A DNA stretch of 64,000 bases from Bradyrhizobium sp. 190 (GTDB lineage Bacteria; Pseudomonadota; Alphaproteobacteria; Rhizobiales; Xanthobacteraceae), in the NCBI RefSeq assembly GCF_023073415.1, contig NZ_JADPJL010000012.1, forward strand, positions 384,501 through 448,500, written 5' to 3'. Under the pieces are notes generated by a model that ran no database searches, was not told the DNA's origin, and saw only the letters and a program-made list of their open reading frames with translations. The translations under genes were made by a program, and so were the position numbers. Positions 17,985-29,275 of this stretch are shown here, in pieces (the stretch's first letter is position 1; every line of letters begins with the position of its first letter).

Positions 17985-18764
17985 ATGCCCAGTCGCTTAG
18001 ATATGACGGACGGTCCCGAGCACCATCGCCAGCGTTCAGAGTTCATCAGAGGGCTCGTCCAACGATCCGACACAAAGGCTCCAATCAACGATAGGTACAA
18101 GCGAGCGCCCCCTAGAACCATCGTGCAGTTTTGGCATGATCTCGGCGAATTGCCGGCGGACATCAAGGAGTGCATCGCCTCGTGGGCACGCTGGACAGCA
18201 AGCGGCTTCACGCATCGCTTGTTCGACGAAAACGGCGCCAGAGAATTTATCAGGGAGGCGCTGGATGCACGCCACGAGCACGCTTTTGATCGCTGCTACC
18301 ATCCCGCCATGCAGGCCGACTATTTTCGGTTGTGCTACCTGTTTGTTGAAGGAGGTCTTTATGTCGACGCGGACGATGTATGCGTCAGTACGGAAATTGG
18401 CTCGCTATTCGATGACGGTCGACTGAAGGTCCAGCCGCTATGTTACGACATCGCTTCGGCGGCAATGGTAAATACAGCCAGCTTCCTTTCTATCGGCGCA
18501 TACGAGGCCAGTTGGATATTCTACGTAAACAACAATCCTCTTATAGCAAGCAAACGGCATCCGATCATCGAGCGGGCGCTCCAGCGAGCGACCGATCTTC
18601 TCCAAGATGCCGACGAAGGCGTGTTACCCGAGATACAAACGACGACCGGACCGGGAAATCTATCGAGATCAATCTTCGAGCGCGGCGCTGAATCGGCGGA
18701 AGCGGAGGGAGAGCTCGTCGTGCTGCGAGATTGGGAGTCATTGCTGTCTCAAGATGGCCCTTGA
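17985..18764 (+). CDS. GT32-like glycosyltransferase (DxD sugar-binding family)
   Basis: A 259-residue protein with the Gly_transf_sug pattern: RTIVQFWHDLGELPADI near the start, YHPAMQADYFRLCYLFVEGG, then LYVDADD with the D128-x-D130 motif that binds the nucleotide-sugar metal. It resembles capsular or LPS-modifying mannosyl- or galactosyltransferases. The start is the ATG at 17985; a second ATG six codons in is possible. It lies 75 bases upstream of the GT25 fusion gene and divergent from the NodU-type gene, forming a small glycan locus. The substrate cannot be read from sequence. Confidence 0.75.
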   Translation: MPSRLDMTDGPEHHRQRSEFIRGLVQRSDTKAPINDRYKRAPPRTIVQFWHDLGELPADIKECIASWARWTASGFTHRLFDENGAREFIREALDARHEHAFDRCYHPAMQADYFRLCYLFVEGGLYVDADDVCVSTEIGSLFDDGRLKVQPLCYDIASAAMVNTASFLSIGAYEASWIFYVNNNPLIASKRHPIIERALQRATDLLQDADEGVLPEIQTTTGPGNLSRSIFERGAESAEAEGELVVLRDWESLLSQDGP

Positions 18765-18838
18765 GCCATCGCAGCGATGCTCGAAACTGGCGGCTCTCAA
18801 ATCAACAGAGGTTTCGTCGTGGCGAAAGCTAATCTCGA

Positions 18839-20992
18839 ATGAATTTGTCGAAGCCGCTGCGCGCCGTCTCCCTGTTCTTGCATTCGTTAGCCCTGCGATG
18901 CCGTGTATACTTGCCACGCAAGCAGTGCTTAGCGTTTGTGTCGCCAGCAAACCCACAGCAAACGGGTATCTCCCAGATATACGTAATCAATCTGGATCGG
19001 CAACCTAACCGCTGGGCTGATGTTCTTCGCGAGTTGGCTTGCATCGTGGACTCCAGCGGCACCCCTTTGACACATAGAGCGAACAGGTTCTCTGCAAGCG
19101 ACGCGCGGTCCACTCAGCACGACCTGACATGTCTCGCTGAGATCGATCCGTTCTATTCGCTCGGCGATCAGTTGTATGTAGAGCCGCAGCCCCACGCGTT
19201 GCCCGATGATTTCGATCTGGTTCGTCCCATTCGAATGAGCCAGGCGGAAGTCGCAATCGCGCACTCGCATATCGGCGTCTGGAAGACGATAGCACAGTCC
19301 TCGGCTCCCTACGCACTTGTGCTCGAGGATGATGTCTGGTTCGAGAGAGATTTCTCGCGCATTCTCGATCATGCGTGGCGCGAGATGAAGCATGCCGACG
19401 GAGAGGAACCTGCCTTCGATGTGTTGTATGTATCCTACGCGGAAGCGCGGCACGGTGCTCCGAAGGAACTGCTTTCGGAAAACGTGTTTCGCCCAGAGCG
19501 CGGGCTTTGGTTTCTGTCAGGTTATGTGCTGTCGCGGAAGGGTGCACAAGCGCTTCTTCGGCTCCTTCCGTGCCGCGGCCCGATTGATCTATGGATAAAT
19601 CACAAGTTCCATGTGATGGACGTACGCGCTCTACGTCGCCCGGTGGTCAACCAGCGCGCCGATCTTCTTTCGACGAATTCGTATTCGATCCTTCCAGCCC
19701 TAAGCACGCTTGGTGTGCTCGACTACAGCGCTACGGCGCTTTTTCATCAGAGACCAAGCCATTATCTGGTGTTCGCCTTTGGACCGCCCGGTTCCGGATT
19801 GTCGTCGCTCGCATTGGCGCTCTCTATGCTGGGTTATCGTTGTTGCAGCGATTTTGACCGCATTCCGGAATGTGAGTTCAAGAGACTAATGGCCGGCAGT
19901 GCTTCGCCTGTTTTTGACGCCTATGTCAATGTAGGCTCACTGAATACGCATTTCCACGCTCTCATGCTGCGCTATCCGCATGCAAAATTCATCGTGACCG
20001 AATGCAAGGGAACCGTCGGTGATGATGTGATTGAGATGCTACTAGGGGCCGACCTGGTGCGCTTGAAGCATAATGACACCAACCCTTGGCGCGCGCTTTG
20101 CGAACACTTGAGACTACCACCGCCCACCGCACCGTATCCAGTTGTTCAAGACATTGGACAGCGTAAAGCTCGGGCACCCGTGGCCGGCACAGCAATGAAC
20201 CGTTCAACCAAGCGACTTCGGTATGACCGATCGCCGTGGATTGTAGAACCACGCGCTGGCTGGGAAGGAATAAACGCGAATGTACTGGAAAAGCCGGCGC
20301 AACCTGGATCGGTGGTCAAGTTTGAAGATGATCTTACCGATATCCAATCGACACGATGGGTGTTGAGAAACGACACCTTTCCAGGAAACCTCGGATTATT
20401 TCGTCCGACCAATGTCTCTGCGAACTCGGGCGGCGGTCTTGGGCTTGCCGTGCATAGGGAGCCACTTGGCGTTCGGAATTACAGCGCGGCAGCGATTTCG
20501 AGCCGAGACAGCTTCCTGTATGGGCGGTTCGAAGCAAGGCTGCAAGCAACGAATGTTTCAGGTCTAGTGACCGGATTCTTCCTCTATAGATCCTCGCCTC
20601 GACAAGAGATCGATATCGAGATCACTGGAAATCGTCCGACGCGACTTCTGGTCAACGTGTTTTATAATCCAGGCTCAGAGGGCGCTAAGTTTGACTACGG
20701 ATACCGGGGGACGCCGGTAGCTATCCCATTGGGGTTCGACGCGTCGAAAGCCCCGCATCGGTTTGCGATCGAGTGGGACCCCTGCGAGATTCGGTGGTTG
20801 GTTGATGGTGGACTGGTGCACCGCCGCGCCGTATGGAATCCAACCCCCATTCCGCACCTCCCAATGAAGTTGCATGCCAACACTTGGCCAACTCGTTCCC
20901 GAGGTCTTGCGGGCCGGCTATCGGTCAGCGCACTGCCCGCGTCTGCGATTGTGCACGATATTGCTGTCGATGCATTCAAAGCAGACGTGTAG
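18839..20992 (+). CDS. Three-domain fusion: GT25 glycosyltransferase, sulfotransferase-like P-loop, GH16
   Basis: A 717-residue protein with three parts. Residues 45-300 are a GT25 (LPS beta-galactosyltransferase-like) domain: QIYVINLDRQPNRW at 47-59, EVAIAHSHIGVWKTI, and the acidic VLEDD at 161-165. Residues 308-435 look like a sulfotransferase-type P-loop domain: FAFGPPGSGLSS, then PHAKFIVTE and WRALCEHLRLPPPTAPYP. Residues 490-710 are a GH16 fold with the intact catalytic E590-I-D592-I-E594 motif. No clear signal peptide is seen, although GH16 enzymes normally act outside the cytoplasm. It probably builds, sulfates and trims or transglycosylates a surface polysaccharide, but only the domain calls are supported by sequence. 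Confidence 0.75.
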   Translation: MNLSKPLRAVSLFLHSLALRCRVYLPRKQCLAFVSPANPQQTGISQIYVINLDRQPNRWADVLRELACIVDSSGTPLTHRANRFSASDARSTQHDLTCLAEIDPFYSLGDQLYVEPQPHALPDDFDLVRPIRMSQAEVAIAHSHIGVWKTIAQSSAPYALVLEDDVWFERDFSRILDHAWREMKHADGEEPAFDVLYVSYAEARHGAPKELLSENVFRPERGLWFLSGYVLSRKGAQALLRLLPCRGPIDLWINHKFHVMDVRALRRPVVNQRADLLSTNSYSILPALSTLGVLDYSATALFHQRPSHYLVFAFGPPGSGLSSLALALSMLGYRCCSDFDRIPECEFKRLMAGSASPVFDAYVNVGSLNTHFHALMLRYPHAKFIVTECKGTVGDDVIEMLLGADLVRLKHNDTNPWRALCEHLRLPPPTAPYPVVQDIGQRKARAPVAGTAMNRSTKRLRYDRSPWIVEPRAGWEGINANVLEKPAQPGSVVKFEDDLTDIQSTRWVLRNDTFPGNLGLFRPTNVSANSGGGLGLAVHREPLGVRNYSAAAISSRDSFLYGRFEARLQATNVSGLVTGFFLYRSSPRQEIDIEITGNRPTRLLVNVFYNPGSEGAKFDYGYRGTPVAIPLGFDASKAPHRFAIEWDPCEIRWLVDGGLVHRRAVWNPTPIPHLPMKLHANTWPTRSRGLAGRLSVSALPASAIVHDIAVDAFKADV

Positions 20993-21040
20993 GCCGCGTC
21001 AGGTTTGCGCTGCCCGGGACAGAATTGTCTCCAAGCCGAT

Positions 21041-22374
21041 TCATAACTGAAGTGCCGCGCTTCCCACGTTCACGTTTGGCTTGGCAACGAAGTCTGCCAC
21101 GGACGCCATCTCAGGCGCACTGAGCTGCATCTGAAGAAATCGTGCCGTCGGCTCCAAGGAGGCAAGACGGATGGCCTGAGCGATGACGAGGGCTCCCGCC
21201 GCTGCCCCGACAAAAGGCACTGACGTGCTAGCCTCAGCGAAGCTGACGATCCCACATTGGCCAATCTGCTTTTCGAGATCCTTATAGGCCGCACTGGCTT
21301 GACGATCCGATAGTGTCTCGTCAACCTCATGCTCGGGCTCGTTCCATAGATCGCCGGACGAAGCGCCTTTGGCAATTACGCGTAGCTGGATGCCCTCGAA
21401 ATCATGCGGCCCATGCCCGAGGCCGGCGTCAATCATGTAGTCAAAACCATGCTTCGCCATCACGCGGCGCGGCTCAACGCGGTCAAGGCCACTCAAGAGA
21501 TACGGCGGGTCGTCGGGCGCAAACCGAATATCACCATGATGTCGCCGCTCGATGAGGTCTGATGTCCAGCCGGCGGCCCTTAGCCACGTGGCAGAAATCC
21601 GCGCTTTCTTCTCCCCGATGTCGTCACCAGACACCAACAGACTCGTCGCCTCGTTTTCCTCCCCGATGGTCTGATCGTCCTGAAGGACGGCGCGGCCGCC
21701 TTTTGATCCAAGAAGACACAGGTTCCAGACAAAGCCTTGGCCAAGATGGCCGAGGCCCAGAAACCAGAACTGGTCAGGTACATCGAAGCATTCGGGCCCA
21801 ATGTCTTTACGGTCGGCGCCCATCCATGGCGTCCAAAGCGAAATCGTGGCATCTCTCGGGCGTAGCATTTTCCCAGCAAGGACACCGGCAAAGACTTGGC
21901 GCACGGCGAGTGCGGCAGCAAACACGCCGGAAAGAGCCAGCCGAGAATCACCAATCGTCCCATCACGCACACGCGTTCCGGAGAGCCATCGGTCCCACCA
22001 GCAGCGGATCGTCCAGCCCCTGCCGCCTAATGCGTGCCCAACAATGACGTTGTGCGTCGTTCTCGCAGGCGGCTTTCGGGCAACCTTGGCGCCGAGCTGT
22101 CGTGCCGCACGATGAAGCGTTGCGCCTAAGGGAAGGCTTGCGATCAACGGAACATCAGCTTCGCTGACGAGCGTGACGCGGCCAAAGCATTTGCGCGCGG
22201 TGACGATGGCGGTTAACGCCGCCGCCTGGCCGGCGCTGGTCGTAGCCTGATCGGCGCAAACTACCACCGTTATGTGGATGGCGTCGAGGCGCGCTTCCGC
22301 TTCCTCAAAGGAATTAGCCCGCGCAGCGTCAGCGAGAGCCTTGGTGATGCGCGACCGTTTCCAGTGGTTCGTCA

Positions 22375-22375
<1 letters not shown>
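21041..22375 (-). CDS. E1-like ThiF-family activating enzyme of a bacterial ubiquitin-like operon
   Basis: A 444-residue protein. An unrecognised N-terminal region of about 190 residues precedes a ThiF/E1 domain: Rossmann motif GLGHLG at 207-212, an acidic DDQTIGEENEAT segment, and GQCG with C374 as the likely catalytic cysteine. The end of the domain reads VPFVGAAAGALVIAQAIR. E1 proteins adenylate the C-terminus of a ubiquitin-like protein and pass it on as a thioester. The ATG overlaps the JAMM gene stop by one base (TGATG); a GTG nine bases earlier is possible. Last gene of the minus-strand Ubl/E2/JAMM/E1 operon. Confidence 0.85.
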
Positions 22376-23879
<1,504 letters not shown>

Positions 23880-24010
23880 GGTATGATCCTTTTAGCTGTG
23901 GCTTCGGCCCCACAAAGGGCGACAAAAGCGCGGTCTATGTTCGGAAACGGACAAAATTGGTTATTTCGTACGTTCTTGGACTATCTGTAATCGAACGAAT
24001 ATGCTACGTC

Positions 24011-24028
24011 AAGTCCGATTTTGGACTT
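24011..24028 (+). promoter_or_regulatory. Inverted repeat AAGTCC-N6-GGACTT before the Xre antitoxin
   Basis: A perfect six-base inverted repeat (AAGTCCGATTTTGGACTT) ends 11 bases before the antitoxin ATG. In Xre-RES modules the antitoxin binds such sites to repress its own operon, so this is the likely operator. Confidence 0.5.
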
Positions 24029-24039
24029 ATGGAGCCGTC

Positions 24040-24426
24040 ATGCCGCCAGCCGCCACACCCGCCGAAACATCCGCAAACGCGTCCCCAAGCCGGGCCTTGG
24101 ATGTGTTTTTCAAAATTGCCGACGCCTGGAAGCTATCGATCGAGCAGCAGATCACGCTGCTCGGCGCCCCGGCGCGGTCGACGTTCTACAAATGGAAAAA
24201 GGAAGGTGGCCTCTTATCGACCGATACGGAGGACCGCATCTCGCACCTCGCCGCCATCTATAAAGCACTGCAAATAGTCGTTCCCGATCCACATGCGGCC
24301 GACACATGGATCGAAAGGCCCAACAAGTATTTTGGAGGCCGCACCGCGCTCGACGTGATGCTCGATGGAAAGCTCACCGACATCTATGCGGTCCGCGTTT
24401 ATCTGGATGCCCAGCGCGGAGGCTGA
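24040..24426 (+). CDS. Xre/MbcA/ParS-type antitoxin (pair 1)
   Basis: A 128-residue antitoxin. The Xre-like part is DVFFKIADAWKLSIEQQITLLG followed by STFYKWKKEG. The C-terminal MbcA/ParS domain has RISHLAAIYKALQIV, then WIERPNKYFGGRTALDVML, which matches the W-x-x-x-PN...f-G..PLd.m signature of this family. The start is the second ATG (GGAG six bases upstream); the earlier one at 24001 would place the operator inside the gene. The stop overlaps the toxin ATG by one base (TGATG). It neutralises and represses the RES toxin. Confidence 0.88.
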   Translation: MPPAATPAETSANASPSRALDVFFKIADAWKLSIEQQITLLGAPARSTFYKWKKEGGLLSTDTEDRISHLAAIYKALQIVVPDPHAADTWIERPNKYFGGRTALDVMLDGKLTDIYAVRVYLDAQRGG

Positions 24427-25139
24427 TGGCGATGTATTCCAAGCGTTCGTTCGATCAGGATTGTTACCAGCTCATCCCCTCGCGATTTCCGATCATCGAG
24501 GTGTACGAGCGGCTGGGCGACGACCAGTTACAGACTGCCGCGAAGGTTCTGGAGGAGCGCACAAATCCTCGCCTGGCAGCGATCAAACAGCTACCCAGTG
24601 TACCGAAGGCAGGCGAAAAATCTGCCAGCCAATATCAAAACTGGAATCACGCGCCTTTCGCCTACAAGGACCCGCGCGGGACCTTTTTTCTCGGGCCTAC
24701 GCTCGGATGCCTTGAGCTGGCCAGCGATATCAACACCGCTCTGGCCTTTGCCCTACTGCGCCGCGAGGAATTTCTCGGCAGCACGGGCGAACCCGCCATG
24801 GGTCTCGACATGCGTGTCTTCAGCCGTCGCATTACAGGAAGTTTTCACGACCTTACGAAGCTCGACCCCAACCTCCCGAAGGCCGAGCGTCGGAAGATCG
24901 GGCATCAGCTTCATGACAGCGGCTCGCCGGGCGTTCTGTTCTGCCGGCCGGCCTTCAGCGATCATCGCTTCCTTTCCGTATTCGACGCCGCCTTGTTGCC
25001 TCGCGCCGTTCAGGGCGCGCATTACCGTTTCGTGTGGGACGGGCAGAAGATCAAAAGCATCTATGATTTTTCCGACGGAAAAGAAATTTTGCGGGGCGCG
25101 TTAGTGGCGCCCGATGTCGGCAGAGACGCTGCCGAATAG
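24426..25139 (+). CDS. RES-domain toxin (pair 1)
   Basis: A 237-residue RES-family protein coupled to the Xre antitoxin. RES features include the N-terminal Arg segment (SRFPIIEVYERLGD), FLGPTLGCLELASDINTALAFAL, GSFHDLTKLD and SPGVLFCRPAFSDHRFLSVFD. RES toxins such as MbcT and ParT cleave or phosphorolyse NAD+ or modify host enzymes. The protein lacks the common GGRWN start of the domain, having a variant here. An RBS (AGGGGG) and 20 bases separate it from the nuclease-helicase gene, which may share the transcript. Confidence 0.8.
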   Translation: MAMYSKRSFDQDCYQLIPSRFPIIEVYERLGDDQLQTAAKVLEERTNPRLAAIKQLPSVPKAGEKSASQYQNWNHAPFAYKDPRGTFFLGPTLGCLELASDINTALAFALLRREEFLGSTGEPAMGLDMRVFSRRITGSFHDLTKLDPNLPKAERRKIGHQLHDSGSPGVLFCRPAFSDHRFLSVFDAALLPRAVQGAHYRFVWDGQKIKSIYDFSDGKEILRGALVAPDVGRDAAE

Positions 25140-25159
25140 ATAGAAACAGGGGGCAAATC

Positions 25160-28100
25160 ATGAGGGAGGACGCAGGAAAACGCATTTATTCGGCAACCGA
25201 CCTTGTGAATTATCTTGGCTGCACGCATGCAACGTTCAACGACTTGCGGCAGCTTGTGCACCCCGTGGTGTTTCCGGAAGACGATGAGCAGGCCAAGCTC
25301 CTTCAGGAAAAAGGCATCGAGCATGAAAAGGCTTACCTTGCCCGGCTACGGAAGGAAGGCCGAACGGTTGCCGAGATAACGAGCGAAGGCAGGCTCCACG
25401 AGCGCGTTGCCGCCACGCACAAGGCGATGCAGGCTGGCGCCGACGTCGTATATCAAGGCGCGCTCTACGGCTCGCCCTGGCACGGGTTCTCAGACTTTCT
25501 CCTGCGCATCAATGACACCCCGTCGCGGCTTGGTGACTACGCCTACGACGTCGCCGACACCAAACTCGCACGCACCGCCAAACCAAAGCACGTGATCCAA
25601 CTTTGCGTCTATGCGGACCTTCTAGGTGCCGCTCAAGGCGTTGAGCCTCCGCAATTGCATGTCGTGCTTGGCGACGGCCGCACGGCTTCGCTTCGCACAT
25701 CCGATGTGCGTCACTATTACGGCGTGGCACGAGGGCGGTTCGAAACCTTTGTTGGGACGCCCCCGACGGCCTCGGTCGCAGAGCCGTGTGGTCATTGTAC
25801 CTTCTGCCGGTGGTCCGACACTTGCACCGATGAATGGGAGGCGAACGATCATTTGAGCCTCGTTGCGAACATTCAGCGCAGCCAGATCGATAAGCTACGG
25901 GCAAGCGGCATCACGACTGTCCGCCAGCTTGCAGCTATGCCGGCGACCGCACGTATTCCGAACCTGCAAGCCGATACCCTGTCACGGTTGCGCGCGCAGG
26001 CCGCTTTGCAGGTGGCACGCCGCGATACCGGAAAGAACCAGCATGAAATGCTGCCGCCATCGCCCGGCCGTGGGTTTGAGCGACTTCCCAAGCCGAACCC
26101 CGGCGACCTCTTCTTCGATATGGAAGGCGATCCCCTTTACGAAATGGGACTCGAATATCTCTTTGGTCTTGTTCACTACGATGGGGGCCGGGAGAAGTTC
26201 ACGGCTTTCTGGGCGCACAATCGCGAAGATGAGAAGAAGGCATTCGAGAACACGGTCGACTTCATGACCGCGCGTCTTGTGTCTCATCCCGCCGCCCACA
26301 TCTACCACTACGCCAGCTACGAAGAGTCAGCCTTGAAGCGCCTCGCGATGCTTCATGGCACGCGGGAAACAGAGGTCGATAATCTGCTGCGCCGGCACAA
26401 ACTCGTCGACCTTTACAAGGTTGTGCGCGAATCCGTACGGATCTCGGAGCCGCGATATTCAATCAAGAATCTCGAACGATTTTACCTCGATGAGGCACGA
26501 TCCGGGACGGTCACCACAGCAGGTGATAGCATCATCATCTACGAGCGGTTCCGCCGCCTCGGCGCTAAAGAGCTGCTCGACGAAATCGAGGCTTACAACA
26601 AGCTTGATTGCCAATCGACTGCGAAGTGCCGGGATTGGCTTGCCACGCTACGCCCTGCCACCATGCCATGGCCTACGGAAATCGCGCCGGAGAAGGCCGA
26701 TCCCGTACGCGAGCAAAAGCGCATCGAGGCGGAGCAGCGCACCGCCGCGCACATTCAGGCGCTGACAACGGGATGCGCGCCCGAAGATCGTCCGTGGCGG
26801 ACCTTGCTAGCCTATTTGCTCGAATTTCACAGGCGCGAGGCAAAGCCGAAATTCTGGGCAATGTTCACGCGGCAGGAAATGACGGACGAGGAGTTGATCA
26901 ATGATGCCGAGTGCATCGGCGTCCTTACTCCGGACCCCGCGCGACCGCCGCGCCCGGAAAAGAAATCGATGATCTACTCGTTCACATTCCCACCTCAAGA
27001 CTTCAAGATGCGTGTCGACGACGAGGTCCTGCGCGCCGGCACGCTGGAGTCCGCCGGCGAAGTCTTTGAACTTGATGAAGATGAAAGGCGTATCTCGCTG
27101 AAGCTTGGGCCGAAATGGTCGCGCCTCGCCGACGGCGCGTCGCTCATTCCCAAGGGCCCTCTTGGCGATCTCGTTCTGCGGGCAGCGGTTCATCGCTATG
27201 CCGAAACCGTCATCGCGGGCGATCTAAATTGCTACCGTGCCCTGACCGATATCATGAAGAAGTCGGCGCCCCGTCTCGTAAAGCAGGCGCAAGGCACGCC
27301 CATCATCGCGCAAGGTGAAGAGCTGCTACATGGATCGGTGGCCGCACTAAAGCGCCTCGATCAAAGTTATATGCTCATTCAAGGCCCACCCGGTGCCGGA
27401 AAGACCTATACTTCATCACACGCGATCGTGGCTCTTTTGGCCGAGAAGAAGCGCGTCGGTGTTGCCTCCAACTCACACAAGGCCATCAACAACCTCCTGA
27501 AAGACGTTGAAGCTGTCGCAAAAGAGAAAGGCATCCGCTTCAGCGGAATTAAGGGATCGACCAAGGAGGAGCAGTATTTCCAGGGGAGGATGATTACCAA
27601 CGCGGAGAACAAAGACGCGGCAGCGGCTCAGGCTAATCATCAGCTCATTGCCGGGACCGCTTGGCTCTTTGCGCGGCCTGATCTCGATCAGACGCTCGAC
27701 TACCTCTTCGTAGATGAAGCAGGCCAGGTGAGCCTTGCGAATGTGATTGCGATGGGTGTCGCTGCGAAAAATGTCGTTCTCGTCGGTGATCAGATGCAAC
27801 TGTCCCAACCCATTCAGGGCGCACATCCGGGTGGCTCTGGCATCTCCGGGCTCGATCACTTGCTCGCCGGCCTGGCAACCGTTCCGCCTGACAGGGGTAT
27901 CTTCCTGGCAACGACTTTCCGGATGAATCCCGGCATTTGCAAATTCATCTCAGATGCAGTCTACGACGGCCGCCTCGTATCCGACCCATCTGCCAAACAG
28001 CAAACTATCGACATCGGCGATACGAAGGATGAGGCGCTAGCTACGACCGGACTGCGCTTTGTCCCCGTCGATCATGCCGACTTTGCGCAACGGTGCCCGC

Positions 28101-28546
28101 CAGAGGCCGAGCGCCTTAAGAAGACTTACGAAACATTGCTTGGCAAAACGTGGGTCAACCAGAAAGGCACCAAGAAGACCATCGGCGTCGACGATATTCT
28201 GGTCGTAACTCCTTATAACATGCAGGTGAACTATCTCCGCGATGTCCTACCGAACGGCGCTCGCGTTGGAACAGTCGACAAGATTCAAGGACAGGAAGCT
28301 GCCGTCGTATTGATCTCGATGACCACCTCATCCGGCGAGGATATGCCGCGCAACATCGAGTTTCTTTACAGCCGAAATCGTCTCAATGTGGCGATCAGCC
28401 GCGCACGCTGCCTTTCCGTAATCTTCGCCAGCCCGCGTCTTCTGGAAATCCCCTGTCATACGATCGAGCAAATGCAACTCGTGAATACGCTGTGCTGGGC
28501 AAAGTACTACTCTGACCAGTTGGTAGCTTCGCAGAGTTCCAACTAG
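25160..28546 (+). CDS. RecB-like nuclease fused to UPF1-like SF1 helicase (TM0106-type)
   Basis: A 1,128-residue fusion. The N-terminal PD-(D/E)XK domain (COG2251/TM0106 type) has D112, the VADTK motif (D133-x-K135) and QLCVYADL (Q147, Y151), then a cysteine cluster PCGHCTFCRWSDTC near 215. A YprB/RNase H-like segment follows (LFFDMEGDPLYEMG). The C-terminal SF1 helicase has Walker A (IQGPPGAGKTYTS), motif II (LFVDEAGQ), LVGDQMQLSQP, TFRMNPGI, VDKIQGQEA and NVAISRAR. Proteins of this type are found in defence islands and act on DNA or RNA ends. It sits between two Xre-RES pairs and close behind the first. Confidence 0.88.
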   Translation: MREDAGKRIYSATDLVNYLGCTHATFNDLRQLVHPVVFPEDDEQAKLLQEKGIEHEKAYLARLRKEGRTVAEITSEGRLHERVAATHKAMQAGADVVYQGALYGSPWHGFSDFLLRINDTPSRLGDYAYDVADTKLARTAKPKHVIQLCVYADLLGAAQGVEPPQLHVVLGDGRTASLRTSDVRHYYGVARGRFETFVGTPPTASVAEPCGHCTFCRWSDTCTDEWEANDHLSLVANIQRSQIDKLRASGITTVRQLAAMPATARIPNLQADTLSRLRAQAALQVARRDTGKNQHEMLPPSPGRGFERLPKPNPGDLFFDMEGDPLYEMGLEYLFGLVHYDGGREKFTAFWAHNREDEKKAFENTVDFMTARLVSHPAAHIYHYASYEESALKRLAMLHGTRETEVDNLLRRHKLVDLYKVVRESVRISEPRYSIKNLERFYLDEARSGTVTTAGDSIIIYERFRRLGAKELLDEIEAYNKLDCQSTAKCRDWLATLRPATMPWPTEIAPEKADPVREQKRIEAEQRTAAHIQALTTGCAPEDRPWRTLLAYLLEFHRREAKPKFWAMFTRQEMTDEELINDAECIGVLTPDPARPPRPEKKSMIYSFTFPPQDFKMRVDDEVLRAGTLESAGEVFELDEDERRISLKLGPKWSRLADGASLIPKGPLGDLVLRAAVHRYAETVIAGDLNCYRALTDIMKKSAPRLVKQAQGTPIIAQGEELLHGSVAALKRLDQSYMLIQGPPGAGKTYTSSHAIVALLAEKKRVGVASNSHKAINNLLKDVEAVAKEKGIRFSGIKGSTKEEQYFQGRMITNAENKDAAAAQANHQLIAGTAWLFARPDLDQTLDYLFVDEAGQVSLANVIAMGVAAKNVVLVGDQMQLSQPIQGAHPGGSGISGLDHLLAGLATVPPDRGIFLATTFRMNPGICKFISDAVYDGRLVSDPSAKQQTIDIGDTKDEALATTGLRFVPVDHADFAQRCPPEAERLKKTYETLLGKTWVNQKGTKKTIGVDDILVVTPYNMQVNYLRDVLPNGARVGTVDKIQGQEAAVVLISMTTSSGEDMPRNIEFLYSRNRLNVAISRARCLSVIFASPRLLEIPCHTIEQMQLVNTLCWAKYYSDQLVASQSSN

Positions 28547-29226
28547 CGGCCTACCTTCAATTGAGCCTAGGCCTATTCTGCTTCTTCAACTTGAGGGTAA
28601 CGAGACGGCCGGTAGGTCATGTAACAATTGATCTAAGGCGGCCACAGATGCCTTCTTGGAATGCACAATGATGCGATCGTAGCGCCATTTCAGACGCGTT
28701 TTTCGCGCCGTTGAAGTGGTTGATCTTTTCCCACGACGACCAAGCCGTGAAATGTCACATGTCGGGGCACCAAATGGATTTCGTAGTCATCTGACTTTTC
28801 CATATCACCAAGTTTCCAGAATCAGGCCGATTCTCTGCGAGAATCCGTACTCGAGCTACGGTGACCATTTAGGAGTCGCTTTCGCGTCTGCTGTGACAAG
28901 ATACTGTTCGGCCTGGCATCCTCGACTCAACTGAGAGGTAGCTTTTCGAAGTCAAGTCGCCGCGTGGAAACATCGCAGCGACGCGTACGGAGCCACTATG
29001 AGGCAATGCCCGTTCGTGCGCGGCAATACCTGGGATCTCCCAGCGGTGAATTCCGGCGCTGCCGAGAAACCATCGCAGGCCTATCCGAGAATCGAAACCG
29101 CCGTGCATCCTTACATGCTGTCTCGAGCTGCCGGAATTACTCGAAGGTGAGAGTACTTATCCGGCATACGCGGTTTTCGAGAACGATTTTGTTGCAATTA
29201 CAATGACTTAATTGACCGCTTGCAAA
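28547..29226. other. Intergenic region, nothing clearly coding
   Basis: About 680 bases between the helicase and the second Xre-RES pair. A short hairpin, GATTCTC-TGC-GAGAATC, lies at 28829-28845. Short open frames have no recognisable features. It presumably contains the promoter of the second pair near its right end. Confidence 0.4.
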
Positions 29227-29264
29227 TCCGCCAATTGGCAGTATATTTACTGCCAATTGGCGGA
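29227..29264 (+). promoter_or_regulatory. Long perfect palindrome overlapping the RBS of Xre-RES pair 2
   Basis: Seventeen-base perfect arms around a four-base centre (TATT). The left arm is TCCGCCAATTGGCAGTA and the right arm is its exact complement. The right end runs into the GGAGG Shine-Dalgarno of the antitoxin ATG at 29276. This is a probable autoregulatory operator; as RNA it would also form a hairpin partly covering the RBS. Confidence 0.75.
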
Positions 29265-29275
29265 GGCCCGCTTTG

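Noticed and set aside
28716..28934. 72-codon frame after the RecB-helicase gene
   Set aside because: No RBS, no domain and unusual composition; treated as noncoding.
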